A DNA stretch of 64,000 nucleotides from Ruminococcus sp. OA3. GTDB lineage: Bacteria; Bacillota; Clostridia; Lachnospirales; Lachnospiraceae. The stretch covers positions 1,984,001 to 2,048,000 of the forward strand of contig NZ_JAKNTO010000001.1 of NCBI RefSeq assembly GCF_022440845.1, given 5' to 3'. The notes below the pieces were generated by a model. That model saw nothing but the letters and a program-made list of their open reading frames with translations. It did not search any database and was not told where the DNA came from. The position numbers and the translations under genes are program-made. Every line of letters begins with the position of its first letter. Position 1 is the first letter of the stretch. Of the stretch, positions 51,757 through 61,562 are shown in pieces.

Positions 51757-53166
51757 ATGAAACGAGTATTGAGAGCGTACAGAAAAACAGTCAGTATCGT
51801 AAATGAATCCAGTGTCGCATTGTTTGAGGGACTTTCAGCAGGGAAAAAGGCATTTTTACTCGAAAGTTATGACAAAAATTATGACAGGTATACATTTATA
51901 GGAGTGGACCCGGAAGAAATCATCCGTTCAGACAAGGACGGCATTGTCATCGAATACAGGGACGGAAGCACAAGCGCACAGCAGGGAAATCCACTTGAAC
52001 TGCTGAAGGCATATTATGATCAGTTTCAGGTCACGAAAGATGATGGGGAACTGTCATTTACCGGAGGACTTGTGGGGGCACTGGGATACGACTTTGTGAG
52101 ATATTCAGAAGAACTGCCGGACGAAAATCCGGATGAGATCGGGATTGAGACCGTACAGTTCATGGTGACTACGAAATATATTGTGATCGACCATGTGGCG
52201 GAGACTCTGACAGGAGTCTGCCTGAGGGAGGACACTGCGCAGGGACGCACGGAAGGAGAACGGGAAGCCGAGAATCTCGTGGCGGATGCAAGAGCGAAGA
52301 TGAAAGAGGTGCCGTGCACGTATGATCACAGCGGGGTACTGGAGAAAAAATCGGATTCACGAAAGCAGTATGCTGAAAAAGTAGAAAAGATCAAAGAGTA
52401 CATTCGTGAAGGACATATTTTTCAGACGGTACTTTCGCAGCGTTGGACGATTGAGACGAAGCGGAGCGGACTGGATCTGTATAAAGAACTGCGGATCCTG
52501 AACCCGTCACCGTATCTTTATTACTTTAATTTTGGCGAATTTGAGATAATCGGAAGTTCACCGGAGATGCTTGTAAAGCAGACGGATAATAAAGTGTATA
52601 CCTGTCCGATCGCCGGCACGCGTCCGAGAGGAAAGGATGAGGCTGAGGATGAGCGACTGAAAGAAAATCTGCTTGCAGACGAGAAGGAAAAGGCAGAGCA
52701 TGTGATGCTTGTGGATCTGGCCAGAAATGATATGGGACGGATCGCGCAGTTCGGGACTGTCAGGGTGACACAGTTTATGGAGGTTCAGAACTATTCGCAT
52801 GTAATGCATATGGTTTCGCTGGTTGAAGGGAAGAAAAACGGAGAATACCATCCGCTTGATCTGGCGTCGTCGTTCCTTCCGGCAGGTACTTTGAGCGGCG
52901 CACCTAAGATTCGTGCGATGGAGATCATCGATGAGCTGGAGAATTCCAGGCGCGGCCTTTATGGCGGTGCTGTCGGTTACATTGATTTTAACGGGAATAT
53001 GGATTTCTGTATCACGATCCGGACGATGATAAAAAAAGGGAAAAAAGTCTATCTTCAGGCAGGGGCAGGAATCGTAGCAGATTCTGTTCCGGAATCGGAG
53101 TATACGGAATGCTGCAACAAGGTGATGGCACTTGCGAAGACATTGGTAAAGGAGGAACACCTATGA
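51757..53166 (+). CDS. trpE: Anthranilate synthase component I
   Basis: 469 residues behind AGGAGG. It makes anthranilate from chorismate with ammonia supplied by TrpG. N-terminal feedback-site motif FLLES is followed by the chorismate-binding domain: GHIFQTVLSQRW, NPSPYLYYFN, GSSPEMLVK, PIAGTRPRGKDEAED, LVDLARNDMGRIAQFGTVRV, FLPAGTLSGAPKIRAMEIID. The LLES serine suggests inhibition by tryptophan. The stop overlaps trpG as ATGA. Confidence 0.97.
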   Translation: MKRVLRAYRKTVSIVNESSVALFEGLSAGKKAFLLESYDKNYDRYTFIGVDPEEIIRSDKDGIVIEYRDGSTSAQQGNPLELLKAYYDQFQVTKDDGELSFTGGLVGALGYDFVRYSEELPDENPDEIGIETVQFMVTTKYIVIDHVAETLTGVCLREDTAQGRTEGEREAENLVADARAKMKEVPCTYDHSGVLEKKSDSRKQYAEKVEKIKEYIREGHIFQTVLSQRWTIETKRSGLDLYKELRILNPSPYLYYFNFGEFEIIGSSPEMLVKQTDNKVYTCPIAGTRPRGKDEAEDERLKENLLADEKEKAEHVMLVDLARNDMGRIAQFGTVRVTQFMEVQNYSHVMHMVSLVEGKKNGEYHPLDLASSFLPAGTLSGAPKIRAMEIIDELENSRRGLYGGAVGYIDFNGNMDFCITIRTMIKKGKKVYLQAGAGIVADSVPESEYTECCNKVMALAKTLVKEEHL

Positions 53167-53732
53167 TACTATTGATTGATAATTATGACTCATTTACGTA
53201 TAATCTTTATCAGTATATGGGAATCTTCGCACCGGATATTAAAGTTGTAAGAAATGATAAAATTACACTGCAGGAAATTGCATCTATGGATCCGGAAAAA
53301 ATCGTGCTTTCGCCCGGTCCCAAGAACCCAAAAGAGGCAGGAATCTGTATGGATGTAGTCAGAGAGTATACGGGGAAAAAACCGATACTCGGCATCTGCC
53401 TGGGGCATCAGTGCATTGGCGAGGCGCTCGGAGGGACGGTCTCTTACGCTAAAAATCTGTTCCATGGAAAACAGTCACTGATCACACATGATGCGAGCAG
53501 TATCTTTACCGGAATCAATTCACCGATTAAAGTGGCACGTTATCACTCACTTGCAGTACTGGGGGAAAATCTTCCGGACTGTCTGAAGGTACTGGCTGCA
53601 GCAGATGATGGGGAGATCATGGCGATGAAACACAGAGAACATGCTGTGGTGGGCCTGCAGTTCCACCCGGAATCAATTTACACAGAACATGGAAAACGAC
53701 TGATTGAAAATTTTGTGAATGGGGTGATCTGA
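53163..53732 (+). CDS. trpG: Anthranilate synthase component II, glutamine amidotransferase
   Basis: 189 residues from ATG 53163. Class I amidotransferase triad: C79 in LGICLGHQCIG, and His/Glu in LQFHPESI. Oxyanion motif LSPGPKNPKEAG is intact. It stands alone and is not fused to TrpD, as it is in some bacteria. The same subunit can serve para-aminobenzoate synthesis. Its last base is the first base of the trpC start. Confidence 0.96.
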   Translation: MILLIDNYDSFTYNLYQYMGIFAPDIKVVRNDKITLQEIASMDPEKIVLSPGPKNPKEAGICMDVVREYTGKKPILGICLGHQCIGEALGGTVSYAKNLFHGKQSLITHDASSIFTGINSPIKVARYHSLAVLGENLPDCLKVLAAADDGEIMAMKHREHAVVGLQFHPESIYTEHGKRLIENFVNGVI

Positions 53733-54529
53733 TGATACTGGATGAAATTGTTGAGGCGAAACGGCTACGGCTTAAACAACAAAAGAGGAAAACAGATGAG
53801 GATACGATGCGGCAGATGGCGCATAAGCTGGTGGAAGAGGGAGAGCGAAAGGAACATCTCTTTTATCAGGCCCTTGCCAGGCCGGGACTTTCTATTATCG
53901 GTGAGTTCAAGAAGGCTTCGCCAAGTATGGGGGTTATCGACAGTAAGATCGACCTGCTGGACAGAATCGATCAGTATAATGATGCGATGGATGCGATCTC
54001 CTGCCTGACTGAGGAGGATTATTTTCACGGCAGTGCAGAAATCTTCCGGAAAGTCAGATCGATGAGTGAATTGCCGATGATACGGAAAGACTTTATCATT
54101 GAACCGTATCAGATATATGAGGCAAAGGTCATCGGTGCGGACGCAGTGCTGCTGATCGCTGCAATTCTGGATGATGATATGATGAAAGAACTGTATAAAC
54201 TTGCTGAAAGCCTCGCCCTTGATGTTCTGCTGGAAGTTCATGATGAACATGAAATGCAGAGGGCTTTAAATCTCGGAACAAGAGTGATAGGCGTTAATAA
54301 CAGAAACCTGAAGGACTTTACCATCCGGCTGGAGACGACAAAACGTCTGTCAGATATGGTACCTCAGGACCGGATTTTTGTTTCAGAGAGCGGCGTGTCG
54401 AAAGAGGCGGATATTCTGTATCTGAAGGACTGTCAGGTGGACGCACTGCTGATCGGGCGGGCTTTTATGGAGTCCGGGCATCCGAAAGAGCTGGGAAGAA
54501 GATGGAAGGAGTTGTTTGCTGATACATGA
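53732..54529 (+). CDS. trpC: Indole-3-glycerol phosphate synthase
   Basis: 265 residues. TIM-barrel marks: GEFKKASPSMGVI (catalytic lysine), IRKDFIIEPYQIYEAKVIGA, DVLLEVHDEHEM, GVNNRNLKDF, and VSESGV. It directly follows trpG with a one-base overlap. In related genomes trpD normally sits at this junction, and here there is no room for it. Confidence 0.96.
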   Translation: MILDEIVEAKRLRLKQQKRKTDEDTMRQMAHKLVEEGERKEHLFYQALARPGLSIIGEFKKASPSMGVIDSKIDLLDRIDQYNDAMDAISCLTEEDYFHGSAEIFRKVRSMSELPMIRKDFIIEPYQIYEAKVIGADAVLLIAAILDDDMMKELYKLAESLALDVLLEVHDEHEMQRALNLGTRVIGVNNRNLKDFTIRLETTKRLSDMVPQDRIFVSESGVSKEADILYLKDCQVDALLIGRAFMESGHPKELGRRWKELFADT

Positions 54530-55140
54530 ATATACCGGAAATTAAAATATGCGGACTGACTACGATGAGAGATGTGAGGCTGGTATTGAAATACAAGGTG
54601 GATTATGCCGGTGTCGTGATGTTTTGTGATAAGAGCAGGAGAAATAATACACTGGAAAACGCCTGGAAACTGGCGGCTGCCCTCGGCAGTCAGATTCAGA
54701 AGGTTGCGGTCTGTGACTCTCCGACCAGAGAGCAGGTGCAGATGATCGAGCACATGGGGTATGATATCCTCCAGGTGCACGGGGAGCTGAACCGGGAAGT
54801 GCTGAGCACAACAAGGCTGCCTGTATTTCGGGCTTATAATGTTCACAACCCGGATGAGGTGCAGCCGGAGCACAGCGATAAGATCATTGGCTATGTGCTG
54901 GATGGGGCGGTGGCCGGCAGCGGTGAGAAGTTTGAATGGAATGAGATGAAGAACTTTGACAGAGGCGGGAAAAAACTGATGCTTGCAGGAGGACTGACTG
55001 CTGATAATGTCAGGGAGGGGATCATAGCGATGGATCCGGACATTGTGGATGTCAGTTCTTACGTAGAACGAAAAAACGGAGAAGGAAAAGACGAAGATAA
55101 AATCAGGAATTTTGTGGAAAGGGTGCGGAAGAATGGATAA
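54526..55140 (+). CDS. trpF: Phosphoribosylanthranilate isomerase
   Basis: 204 residues, ATGA overlap with trpC. Catalytic cysteine in [13 protein letters not shown], then ILQVHGEL, the Asp region [28 protein letters not shown], and [17 protein letters not shown]. It converts phosphoribosylanthranilate, the product of TrpD, so the lack of trpD in the operon leaves its substrate supply unexplained. Confidence 0.95.
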   Translation: MNIPEIKICGLTTMRDVRLVLKYKVDYAGVVMFCDKSRRNNTLENAWKLAAALGSQIQKVAVCDSPTREQVQMIEHMGYDILQVHGELNREVLSTTRLPVFRAYNVHNPDEVQPEHSDKIIGYVLDGAVAGSGEKFEWNEMKNFDRGGKKLMLAGGLTADNVREGIIAMDPDIVDVSSYVERKNGEGKDEDKIRNFVERVRKNG

Positions 55141-56314
55141 GTATTACGGACAGTACGGAGGACAGTTTGTATCTGAGACGCTGATGAATACACTTGCAGA
55201 GCTTGAACACGCGTTTGAGGAGGCGATCAGTGATCCGAAATTTTTGAAAGAGTATGAGTATTATCTGAAAGAGTATGTGGGAAGAGAAACGCCGCTGTAT
55301 TTTGCACAGCGCCTGACGGAAAAATACGGGCCTAAAATATATCTGAAACGGGAGGACCTGAATCATACGGGAGCACATAAGATCAACAATGTGATCGGGC
55401 AGATACTGCTCGCCAGACGTATGGGAAAGAAAAAGGTGATTGCTGAGACGGGAGCGGGTCAGCACGGCGTGGCAACTGCCACCGGTGCGGCGCTGTTCGG
55501 CATGGAGTGTACGGTTTATATGGGAGCGGAGGATATCGAGCGCCAGAAACTGAATGTCCTTCGCATGGAAATGCTCGGAGCCAAAGTAGTCAGTGTGACC
55601 TCCGGGAGCAATACGCTCAAGGATGCTACGAATGAGGCAATCCGCAGCTGGGCAAAGAGGGCTGAGGATACTTTTTACGTGATCGGATCAGCGGTTGGAC
55701 CGCATCCGTATCCCCGGATGGTGAAAACATTTCAGAGTGTTATCAGCCGGGAAGCAAAGCGGCAGTTTCTGGAAAGAGAAGGGAAGCTTCCGAATATGGT
55801 TATGGCATGTGTCGGAGGCGGCTCCAATTCCATCGGAATGTTTGCAGAATTTCTCAAAGATCAGGATGTGAAACTGATCGGGGTGGAAGCAGCGGGACTC
55901 GGCATTGAGACGGGCAGGCACGCGAGTGCGATGGCGCTTGGAAAGCCCGGGACACTGCATGGAATGCTGTCATATCTTCTTCAGGATGAGAATGGTAACG
56001 TGCAGCTGGCACATTCCATTTCTGCCGGTCTTGATTACCCGGGTGTCGGTCCTGAGCATGCATATCTGAAAGATACGAAAAGAGTGGAATATGTGTCCGT
56101 GACTGATCAGGAGGCGATGGATGCGCTGATGGAGCTGTGCAGGCTGGAAGGAATTATTCCGGCGATCGAGAGTGCACATGCGCTTGCCCATGTATTCAAA
56201 GTTTCAAAAAACATGTCGAAGGATGAGAGCATCATCGTGTGTCTGTCCGGGCGCGGAGACAAGGATGTGCATACAATTTCGGATTATCTGGAAGGCAAAG
56301 AGTATTTATACTAA
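55133..56314 (+). CDS. trpB: Tryptophan synthase beta chain
   Basis: The start is ATG 55133 ([17 protein letters not shown]), overlapping trpF by 8 bases, giving 393 residues. PLP lysine in [12 protein letters not shown], phosphate loop [19 protein letters not shown], and [11 protein letters not shown]. This is the common TrpB1 form that pairs with TrpA. Confidence 0.97.
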   Translation: MDKYYGQYGGQFVSETLMNTLAELEHAFEEAISDPKFLKEYEYYLKEYVGRETPLYFAQRLTEKYGPKIYLKREDLNHTGAHKINNVIGQILLARRMGKKKVIAETGAGQHGVATATGAALFGMECTVYMGAEDIERQKLNVLRMEMLGAKVVSVTSGSNTLKDATNEAIRSWAKRAEDTFYVIGSAVGPHPYPRMVKTFQSVISREAKRQFLEREGKLPNMVMACVGGGSNSIGMFAEFLKDQDVKLIGVEAAGLGIETGRHASAMALGKPGTLHGMLSYLLQDENGNVQLAHSISAGLDYPGVGPEHAYLKDTKRVEYVSVTDQEAMDALMELCRLEGIIPAIESAHALAHVFKVSKNMSKDESIIVCLSGRGDKDVHTISDYLEGKEYLY

Positions 56315-56325
56315 GGAGGTCAGCG

Positions 56326-57123
56326 ATGAACAGAATAGAAAATCATTTACAGAAACTGAACGAAAAAGGTGAGAAAGCGTTTATCACATATATGACGGCA
56401 GGCCTCCCGGATATGCAGGGGATGAAGGACATTATGCGGGCGCAGGAAGAAGCAGGCATTGATATTATCGAACTGGGTATTCCATTTTCCGATCCTGTCG
56501 CGGACGGTCCTGTGATTCAGGAGGCCTCGTACAGATCTATTCTAAATGGAACGAATCTGACATCCGTATTTCAGGCCGTCGGTGAGGCGCGTGGGGAAGG
56601 TCTGCGTGTGCCGATCGTATTTATGATGTATTATAATACCATCCTGTATTATGGGCTGGAAAATTTTGCCGCGCGATGTGCCGAAATCGGAGTCGACGGT
56701 CTGATCATCCCGGATTTGCCGTATGAGGAACAGGGACCGCTGAAATGTGCACTGATGGAGGTGGAAGGAGCTCCTGTGATCATACAGCTCGTGTCACCGC
56801 TTTCCGGACAGAGGATCCCCATGATCCTGGAAGAGGCACGGGGATTTGTGTACTGTGTTTCCTCAATGGGAGTGACGGGTCAGGAAGCGGCATTTTATTC
56901 AAAAGTTGCAGAATACTTAAAAGAAGTAAAACGCGTATCCAGTATTCCGGTGATGATGGGATTTGGTATTCGGGAAGCGTCTGATGTGAAAATGGTTTCG
57001 GATACGATCGATGGAGCTATCGTCGGTTCACATTTTATCAGGCTGCTGGAAGACAGCCAATATGATATTGACGCTGTGAAACAGTATATCCGCACCTTTA
57101 AAAAAGAGTTGAACAGATTGTAA
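56326..57123 (+). CDS. trpA: Tryptophan synthase alpha chain
   Basis: The start is ATG 56326 behind AAGGAGG, giving 265 residues. Catalytic Glu in IELGIPFSDPVADGPVIQ and Asp in the same loop, FITYMTAGLPDM at the start, VDGLIIPDLPYEE, YCVSSMGVTG and MMGFGIREASDV. It cleaves indole-glycerol phosphate and channels indole to TrpB. The stop codon region overlaps the first BirA operator of bioY, and no terminator separates the two genes. Confidence 0.96.
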   Translation: MNRIENHLQKLNEKGEKAFITYMTAGLPDMQGMKDIMRAQEEAGIDIIELGIPFSDPVADGPVIQEASYRSILNGTNLTSVFQAVGEARGEGLRVPIVFMMYYNTILYYGLENFAARCAEIGVDGLIIPDLPYEEQGPLKCALMEVEGAPVIIQLVSPLSGQRIPMILEEARGFVYCVSSMGVTGQEAAFYSKVAEYLKEVKRVSSIPVMMGFGIREASDVKMVSDTIDGAIVGSHFIRLLEDSQYDIDAVKQYIRTFKKELNRL

Positions 57124-57184
57124 ACCTACGCGTTTGGAGGGTTGACAAAAAGATTGTAAACTGATAGTATAAAATGGTTAACAA
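57118..57184 (+). promoter_or_regulatory. Two tandem BirA operators
   Basis: Operator 1: TTGTAAAC (57118-57125), 15 bases, GTTGACAA (57141-57148). Operator 2: TTGTAAAC (57154-57161), 15 bases, GTTAACAA (57177-57184). Both follow the BirA pattern TTGTAAAC-N15-GTTTACAA. Operator 1 runs from the trpA stop to the -35 box and operator 2 covers the -10 box. A further half-site GTTTACAA (57195-57202) lies at the ribosome site. Confidence 0.82.
57142..57170 (+). promoter_or_regulatory. Promoter of bioY
   Basis: Perfect TTGACA (57142-57147), 17 bases, TAGTAT (57165-57170), embedded in the two BirA operators. Confidence 0.8.
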
Positions 57185-57205
57185 ATGAAAAGGAGTTTAC
57201 AATCA

Positions 57206-57790
57206 ATGGAAAAAAAGATATTTACAACTGGAGATATGGTAATGGTCGGGATGTTTACGGCAATCCTTGCGGTGCTGTCTGTGCTGCAGATACCCGCGCC
57301 GTCGGGTGTACCGTTTACACTTCAGACATTTGTGGTTGCGCTATCCGGGTACGTTCTGGGAACAAAGCGTGGCTTTATGGTCATACTGCTCTACATAATC
57401 CTGGGCCTTACCGGAGTACCCGTGTTTTCCGGGATGAAGGGCGGATTTGGTGTACTGCTGGGACCTACCGGAGGGTTCATTATCGGTTTTCTCGGTCTGG
57501 CGGTTCTCTGCGGAGCTGCATCTCTGATCAGGCGGAAGGCTGCCGGCATGGGGATTGGAATAGCGGGACTTGCCGTTTGCCATTTTTTAGGTGTGTTATG
57601 GTTTTCTTTTCTTATGAAGCAGAGGATAACGGAATCTTTTTTACTGGTCAGTGCTCCGTATCTGATCAAAGACATGCTGTCAGTGGCGGGAGCGCATCTG
57701 GCGGCAGGACTGCTGAGAAAAAGGCTGTATAAAGCGGGCTTTTGGGATCGTATGCGGGGGAAAGGCATATTGAATAAGAATAAGGAGTGA
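57206..57790 (+). CDS. bioY: Biotin ECF transporter substrate-binding protein BioY
   Basis: The start is ATG 57206, 10 bases behind AAAAGGAG, giving 194 residues and six membrane helices. BioY marks: LQIPAPSGVPFTLQTFVVAL, LTGVPVFSGMKGGFGVLLGP, TGGFIIGFL. It binds biotin and works with shared ECF ATPases and EcfT from elsewhere. Control by BirA at the promoter confirms the biotin link. No biotin synthesis genes are in the window. Confidence 0.95.
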   Translation: MEKKIFTTGDMVMVGMFTAILAVLSVLQIPAPSGVPFTLQTFVVALSGYVLGTKRGFMVILLYIILGLTGVPVFSGMKGGFGVLLGPTGGFIIGFLGLAVLCGAASLIRRKAAGMGIGIAGLAVCHFLGVLWFSFLMKQRITESFLLVSAPYLIKDMLSVAGAHLAAGLLRKRLYKAGFWDRMRGKGILNKNKE

Positions 57791-57836
57791 GGTTTGTTTT
57801 TTTCAGGAAACATGACGAATAAATTGCCCAAGCAAA

Positions 57837-57865
57837 TGGACATTGCGAATATTTGGTGGTATAAT
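57837..57865 (+). promoter_or_regulatory. Promoter of nifJ
   Basis: TGGACA (57837-57842), 17 bases, perfect TATAAT (57860-57865), about 67 bases ahead of the start. Confidence 0.75.
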
Positions 57866-57932
57866 AAAGCACAAAGTGACTATGACAGGCAATTACAGTC
57901 TGTTCATACCAAATAAGGAGGAAATATAAGCA

Positions 57933-60900
57933 ATGGCAAGAAAGATGAAAACCATGGATGGTAATCATGCAGCCGCTCATGCATCCTATGCGTACTCTGA
58001 TGTGGCAGCGATTTACCCGATCACACCATCATCTGTTATGGCTGAAGCGACAGACGAATGGGCAACCCAGGGAAGAAAGAACATTTTCGGACAGGAAGTA
58101 CAGGTTACAGAAATGCAGTCTGAAGCGGGTGCTGCAGGTGCAGTACACGGCTCTCTGTCAGCAGGTGCCCTCACGACTACATATACGGCATCTCAGGGAT
58201 TACTTCTGATGATACCGAACCTTTATAAAATTGCCGGCGAGCAGCTTCCAGGCGTGTTCAACGTATCCGCGCGTGCACTTGCAAGCCATGCACTGTCTAT
58301 TTTCGGAGATCATTCCGATGTATACGCATGTCGTCAGACAGGCTGTGCAATGCTTTGTGAATCCAGCGTACAGGAAGTCATGGACCTGACTCCGGTTGCA
58401 CACTGTGCAGCATTGAAGGGGAAAGTTCCGTTTATCAACTTCTTCGACGGTTTCCGTACATCTCACGAGATTCAGAAAATTGAAACATGGGATTATGAAG
58501 ACCTGAAGGATATGGTGGATATGGATGCAATCGATGCATTCCGCATGAATGCACTGAATCCTAATCACCCATGTCAGAGAGGTTCTGCACAGAATCCTGA
58601 CATTTTCTTCCAGGCAAGAGAAGCATGTAACTCGTATTACGATGCGCTTCCGGCGATCGTACAGGAGTACATGGATAAAGTAAATGAAAAGATTGGTACA
58701 GATTATAAACTGTTCAATTACTACGGTGCAGCTGATGCTGAACACGTAATTATTGCTATGGGTTCTGCCTGCGATACAATCGAAGAGACGATTGACTATA
58801 TGCTGGCAGCAGGCAAAAAAGTCGGTGTCGTAAAAGTACGTCTTTACAGACCATTCAGCGCACAGGCACTGATCGATGCCATTCCGGATTCTGTAAAACA
58901 GATTTCAGTTCTTGACAGAACAAAAGAGCCGGGTGCACTTGGCGAGCCACTGTATCTGGATGTTGTGGCAGCACTGAAAGGATCCAAATTTGATGCGGTT
59001 CCGGTACTGTCCGGTCGTTATGGGCTTGGTTCCAAAGATACAACTCCTGCACAGATCGTTGCAGTATTTGAGAATACTGAAAAGAAAATGTTTACAATCG
59101 GTATCGAAGATGATGTGACAAACCTGTCACTGAAACTGGGAGCTCCGCTTGTCACCACTCCGGAAGGGACGATCAACTGTAAGTTCTGGGGACTCGGTGC
59201 AGACGGTACCGTAGGTGCCAATAAAAACTCGATCAAGATCATTGGTGATAACACAGATATGTACGCACAGGCATACTTTGACTATGATTCAAAGAAATCC
59301 GGCGGTGTTACGATGTCTCACCTTCGTTTTGGTAAAAAGGCGATCAAATCTACATACCTGATCAGACAGGCAAACTTTGTTGCATGTCACAATCCGTCCT
59401 ATATTGATAAATACAATATGGTTCAGGAACTGGTTGACGGAGGTACTTTCCTTCTGAACTGCCCATGGGATATGGAAGGAATTGAGAAACATCTGCCGGG
59501 ACAGGTTAAGAGTTACATGGCAAACCATAATATCAAGTTCTATGTGATCGATGGTATCAAGATCGGTAAAGAGATCGGACTTGGCGGACGTATCAATACG
59601 GTACTTCAGTCAGCATTCTTCAAACTTGCGAATATCATTCCGGAAGAAGAGGCGATCAGCCTGATGAAAGCAGCTGCAAAAGCCACTTACGGAAGAAAAG
59701 GTGATGCGATTGTACAGATGAATTACGATGCGATCGACGCCGGTGCGAAACAGGTGGTAGAGATTCAGGTTCCGGAAAGCTGGAAGAATGCGGCAGACGA
59801 AGGACTTGCCATGACACATGCAGAAGGCGGAAGAAAAGATGTTGTTGATTTTGTTAACAATATCCAGGCGAAAGTAAACGCTCAGGAAGGTAATTCCCTG
59901 CCTGTATCTGCATTTAAAGACTATGTAGACGGTACAACCCCTTCAGGGTCATCCGCATATGAAAAACGTGGTATCGCAGTTGATATCCCAATGTGGAATC
60001 CGGAAAACTGTATTCAGTGTAACCGCTGTGCTTATGTATGTCCGCACGCAGTTATCCGTCCGGCAGCTATGACAGCGGATGAGGTTGCAAACGCTCCGGA
60101 AGGGCTCCAGACACTGCCGCTTACCGGTATGGACGGATACAGCTTTACGATGTCTGTCTCTGCCCTGGACTGTACGGGATGTGGATCCTGTGTAAATGTA
60201 TGCCCGGGCAAAAAAGGTGCGAAAGCACTTGCCATGGAAAACATGGAGGCAAATGCCGGAGTACAGAAATACTTCGATTACACAGTAACACTTCCGGAAA
60301 AAGAAGATGTGATTGCCAAATTTAAAGAAGCTACTGTTAAGGGAAGTCAGTTTAAGACTCCTCTGCTTGAGTTCTCCGGAGCATGCGCAGGATGCGGTGA
60401 GACACCATATGCAAAACTGATCACGCAGCTGTTTGGTGACAGAATGTATATAGCAAACGCAACCGGATGTTCTTCGATCTGGGGTAACTCCTCACCGTCC
60501 ACACCATATACGGTAAATGCGGCAGGAAAAGGTCCGGCATGGTCAAACTCTCTGTTTGAAGATAATGCTGAGTTTGGATACGGTATGCTGCTGGCTCAGA
60601 ATGCGATCCGCGAAGGAATTAAGGCGAAGATCGAAGAGGTCGTTGAGAATGGACAGAACGAAGATGTGAAAGCAGCCGGCAAAGAATGGCTGGAGACATA
60701 CAGCTGTGGGGCAACCAACGGAGCAGCCACAGATAAACTGATTGCTGCTCTGGAAGCATGCGGATGTGATACCTCAAAAGAACTGCTGAAGAAAAAAGAC
60801 TTTATGGCTAAGAAGTCCCAGTGGATTTTCGGCGGTGACGGATGGGCTTATGATATCGGATTTGGCGGCGTTGATCACGTTCTGGCAAGCGGCAAAGATA

Positions 60901-61475
60901 TCAACGTCATGGTATTTGACACTGAGGTATATTCAAATACCGGCGGACAGGCATCCAAATCCACTCCGACAGGTGCGATCGCACAGTTTGCTGCCGGTGG
61001 TAAAGATGTGAAGAAAAAAGATATGGCCAGCATCGCAATGAGCTATGGCTATGTATATGTTGCTCAGATCTCCATGGGAGCAGACTTTAATCAGACTGTT
61101 AAGGCGATCGCAGAAGCTGAAGCATATCCGGGACCATCCCTGATCATCGCTTATGCTCCATGTATCAACCATGGTATCAAGAAGGGTATGAGCAAAGCCC
61201 AGACAGAAGAAGAGCTGGCAGTTAAGTCCGGTTACTGGCATAACTTCCGTTTTAACCCGGCGCTTAAGGCAGAGGGGAAAGATGCATTTATCCTGGATTC
61301 CAAAGAGCCGACAGAAAGCTACCAGGACTTCCTGGACGGAGAGGTACGTTACAATTCACTGAAGCGTGCAAATCCTGAAAAAGCAGCAAAACTGTTTGCA
61401 AAATCTGAGGAAGAAGCGAAAGAGAGATATGATTATCTTAAGAAGCTGACGACTCTGTACGGAACTGAGAAGTAA
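57933..61475 (+). CDS. nifJ: Pyruvate:ferredoxin (flavodoxin) oxidoreductase
   Basis: 1180 residues, the single-chain homodimeric form, behind AAGGAGG. It splits pyruvate to acetyl-CoA, CO2 and reduced ferredoxin, the central step of anaerobic fermentation. Domain order: pyrimidine-binding (YPITPSSVMAEATDEWA, residue ~28), middle transketolase-like domain, gamma domain, 2[4Fe-4S] ferredoxin domain (C693 in CIQCNRCAYVCPHA, C747 in CTGCGSCVNVCPG), and TPP-binding domain (CAGCGETPYAKLITQL, GDGWAYDIGFGGVDH, NTGGQASKSTPTGA) with its own cluster cysteines. Codon use is visibly more biased than in the neighbours, as expected for a highly expressed gene. Confidence 0.97.
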   Translation: MARKMKTMDGNHAAAHASYAYSDVAAIYPITPSSVMAEATDEWATQGRKNIFGQEVQVTEMQSEAGAAGAVHGSLSAGALTTTYTASQGLLLMIPNLYKIAGEQLPGVFNVSARALASHALSIFGDHSDVYACRQTGCAMLCESSVQEVMDLTPVAHCAALKGKVPFINFFDGFRTSHEIQKIETWDYEDLKDMVDMDAIDAFRMNALNPNHPCQRGSAQNPDIFFQAREACNSYYDALPAIVQEYMDKVNEKIGTDYKLFNYYGAADAEHVIIAMGSACDTIEETIDYMLAAGKKVGVVKVRLYRPFSAQALIDAIPDSVKQISVLDRTKEPGALGEPLYLDVVAALKGSKFDAVPVLSGRYGLGSKDTTPAQIVAVFENTEKKMFTIGIEDDVTNLSLKLGAPLVTTPEGTINCKFWGLGADGTVGANKNSIKIIGDNTDMYAQAYFDYDSKKSGGVTMSHLRFGKKAIKSTYLIRQANFVACHNPSYIDKYNMVQELVDGGTFLLNCPWDMEGIEKHLPGQVKSYMANHNIKFYVIDGIKIGKEIGLGGRINTVLQSAFFKLANIIPEEEAISLMKAAAKATYGRKGDAIVQMNYDAIDAGAKQVVEIQVPESWKNAADEGLAMTHAEGGRKDVVDFVNNIQAKVNAQEGNSLPVSAFKDYVDGTTPSGSSAYEKRGIAVDIPMWNPENCIQCNRCAYVCPHAVIRPAAMTADEVANAPEGLQTLPLTGMDGYSFTMSVSALDCTGCGSCVNVCPGKKGAKALAMENMEANAGVQKYFDYTVTLPEKEDVIAKFKEATVKGSQFKTPLLEFSGACAGCGETPYAKLITQLFGDRMYIANATGCSSIWGNSSPSTPYTVNAAGKGPAWSNSLFEDNAEFGYGMLLAQNAIREGIKAKIEEVVENGQNEDVKAAGKEWLETYSCGATNGAATDKLIAALEACGCDTSKELLKKKDFMAKKSQWIFGGDGWAYDIGFGGVDHVLASGKDINVMVFDTEVYSNTGGQASKSTPTGAIAQFAAGGKDVKKKDMASIAMSYGYVYVAQISMGADFNQTVKAIAEAEAYPGPSLIIAYAPCINHGIKKGMSKAQTEEELAVKSGYWHNFRFNPALKAEGKDAFILDSKEPTESYQDFLDGEVRYNSLKRANPEKAAKLFAKSEEEAKERYDYLKKLTTLYGTEK

Positions 61476-61496
61476 TAGTGTAAAACAATAAAAAGG

Positions 61497-61539
61497 CGGC
61501 CGCCTGTGATTTTTCAAAAGTCATAGCGGTCGCTTTTTG
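61497..61539 (+). terminator. Terminator of nifJ
   Basis: GCGGCCGC (61497-61504) with GCGGTCGC (61527-61534), extended inwards by TGTGA/TCATA across a bulged C, then five T residues. Confidence 0.88.
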
Positions 61540-61562
61540 TGTTTATGAGCGAAAGGAAGCCT

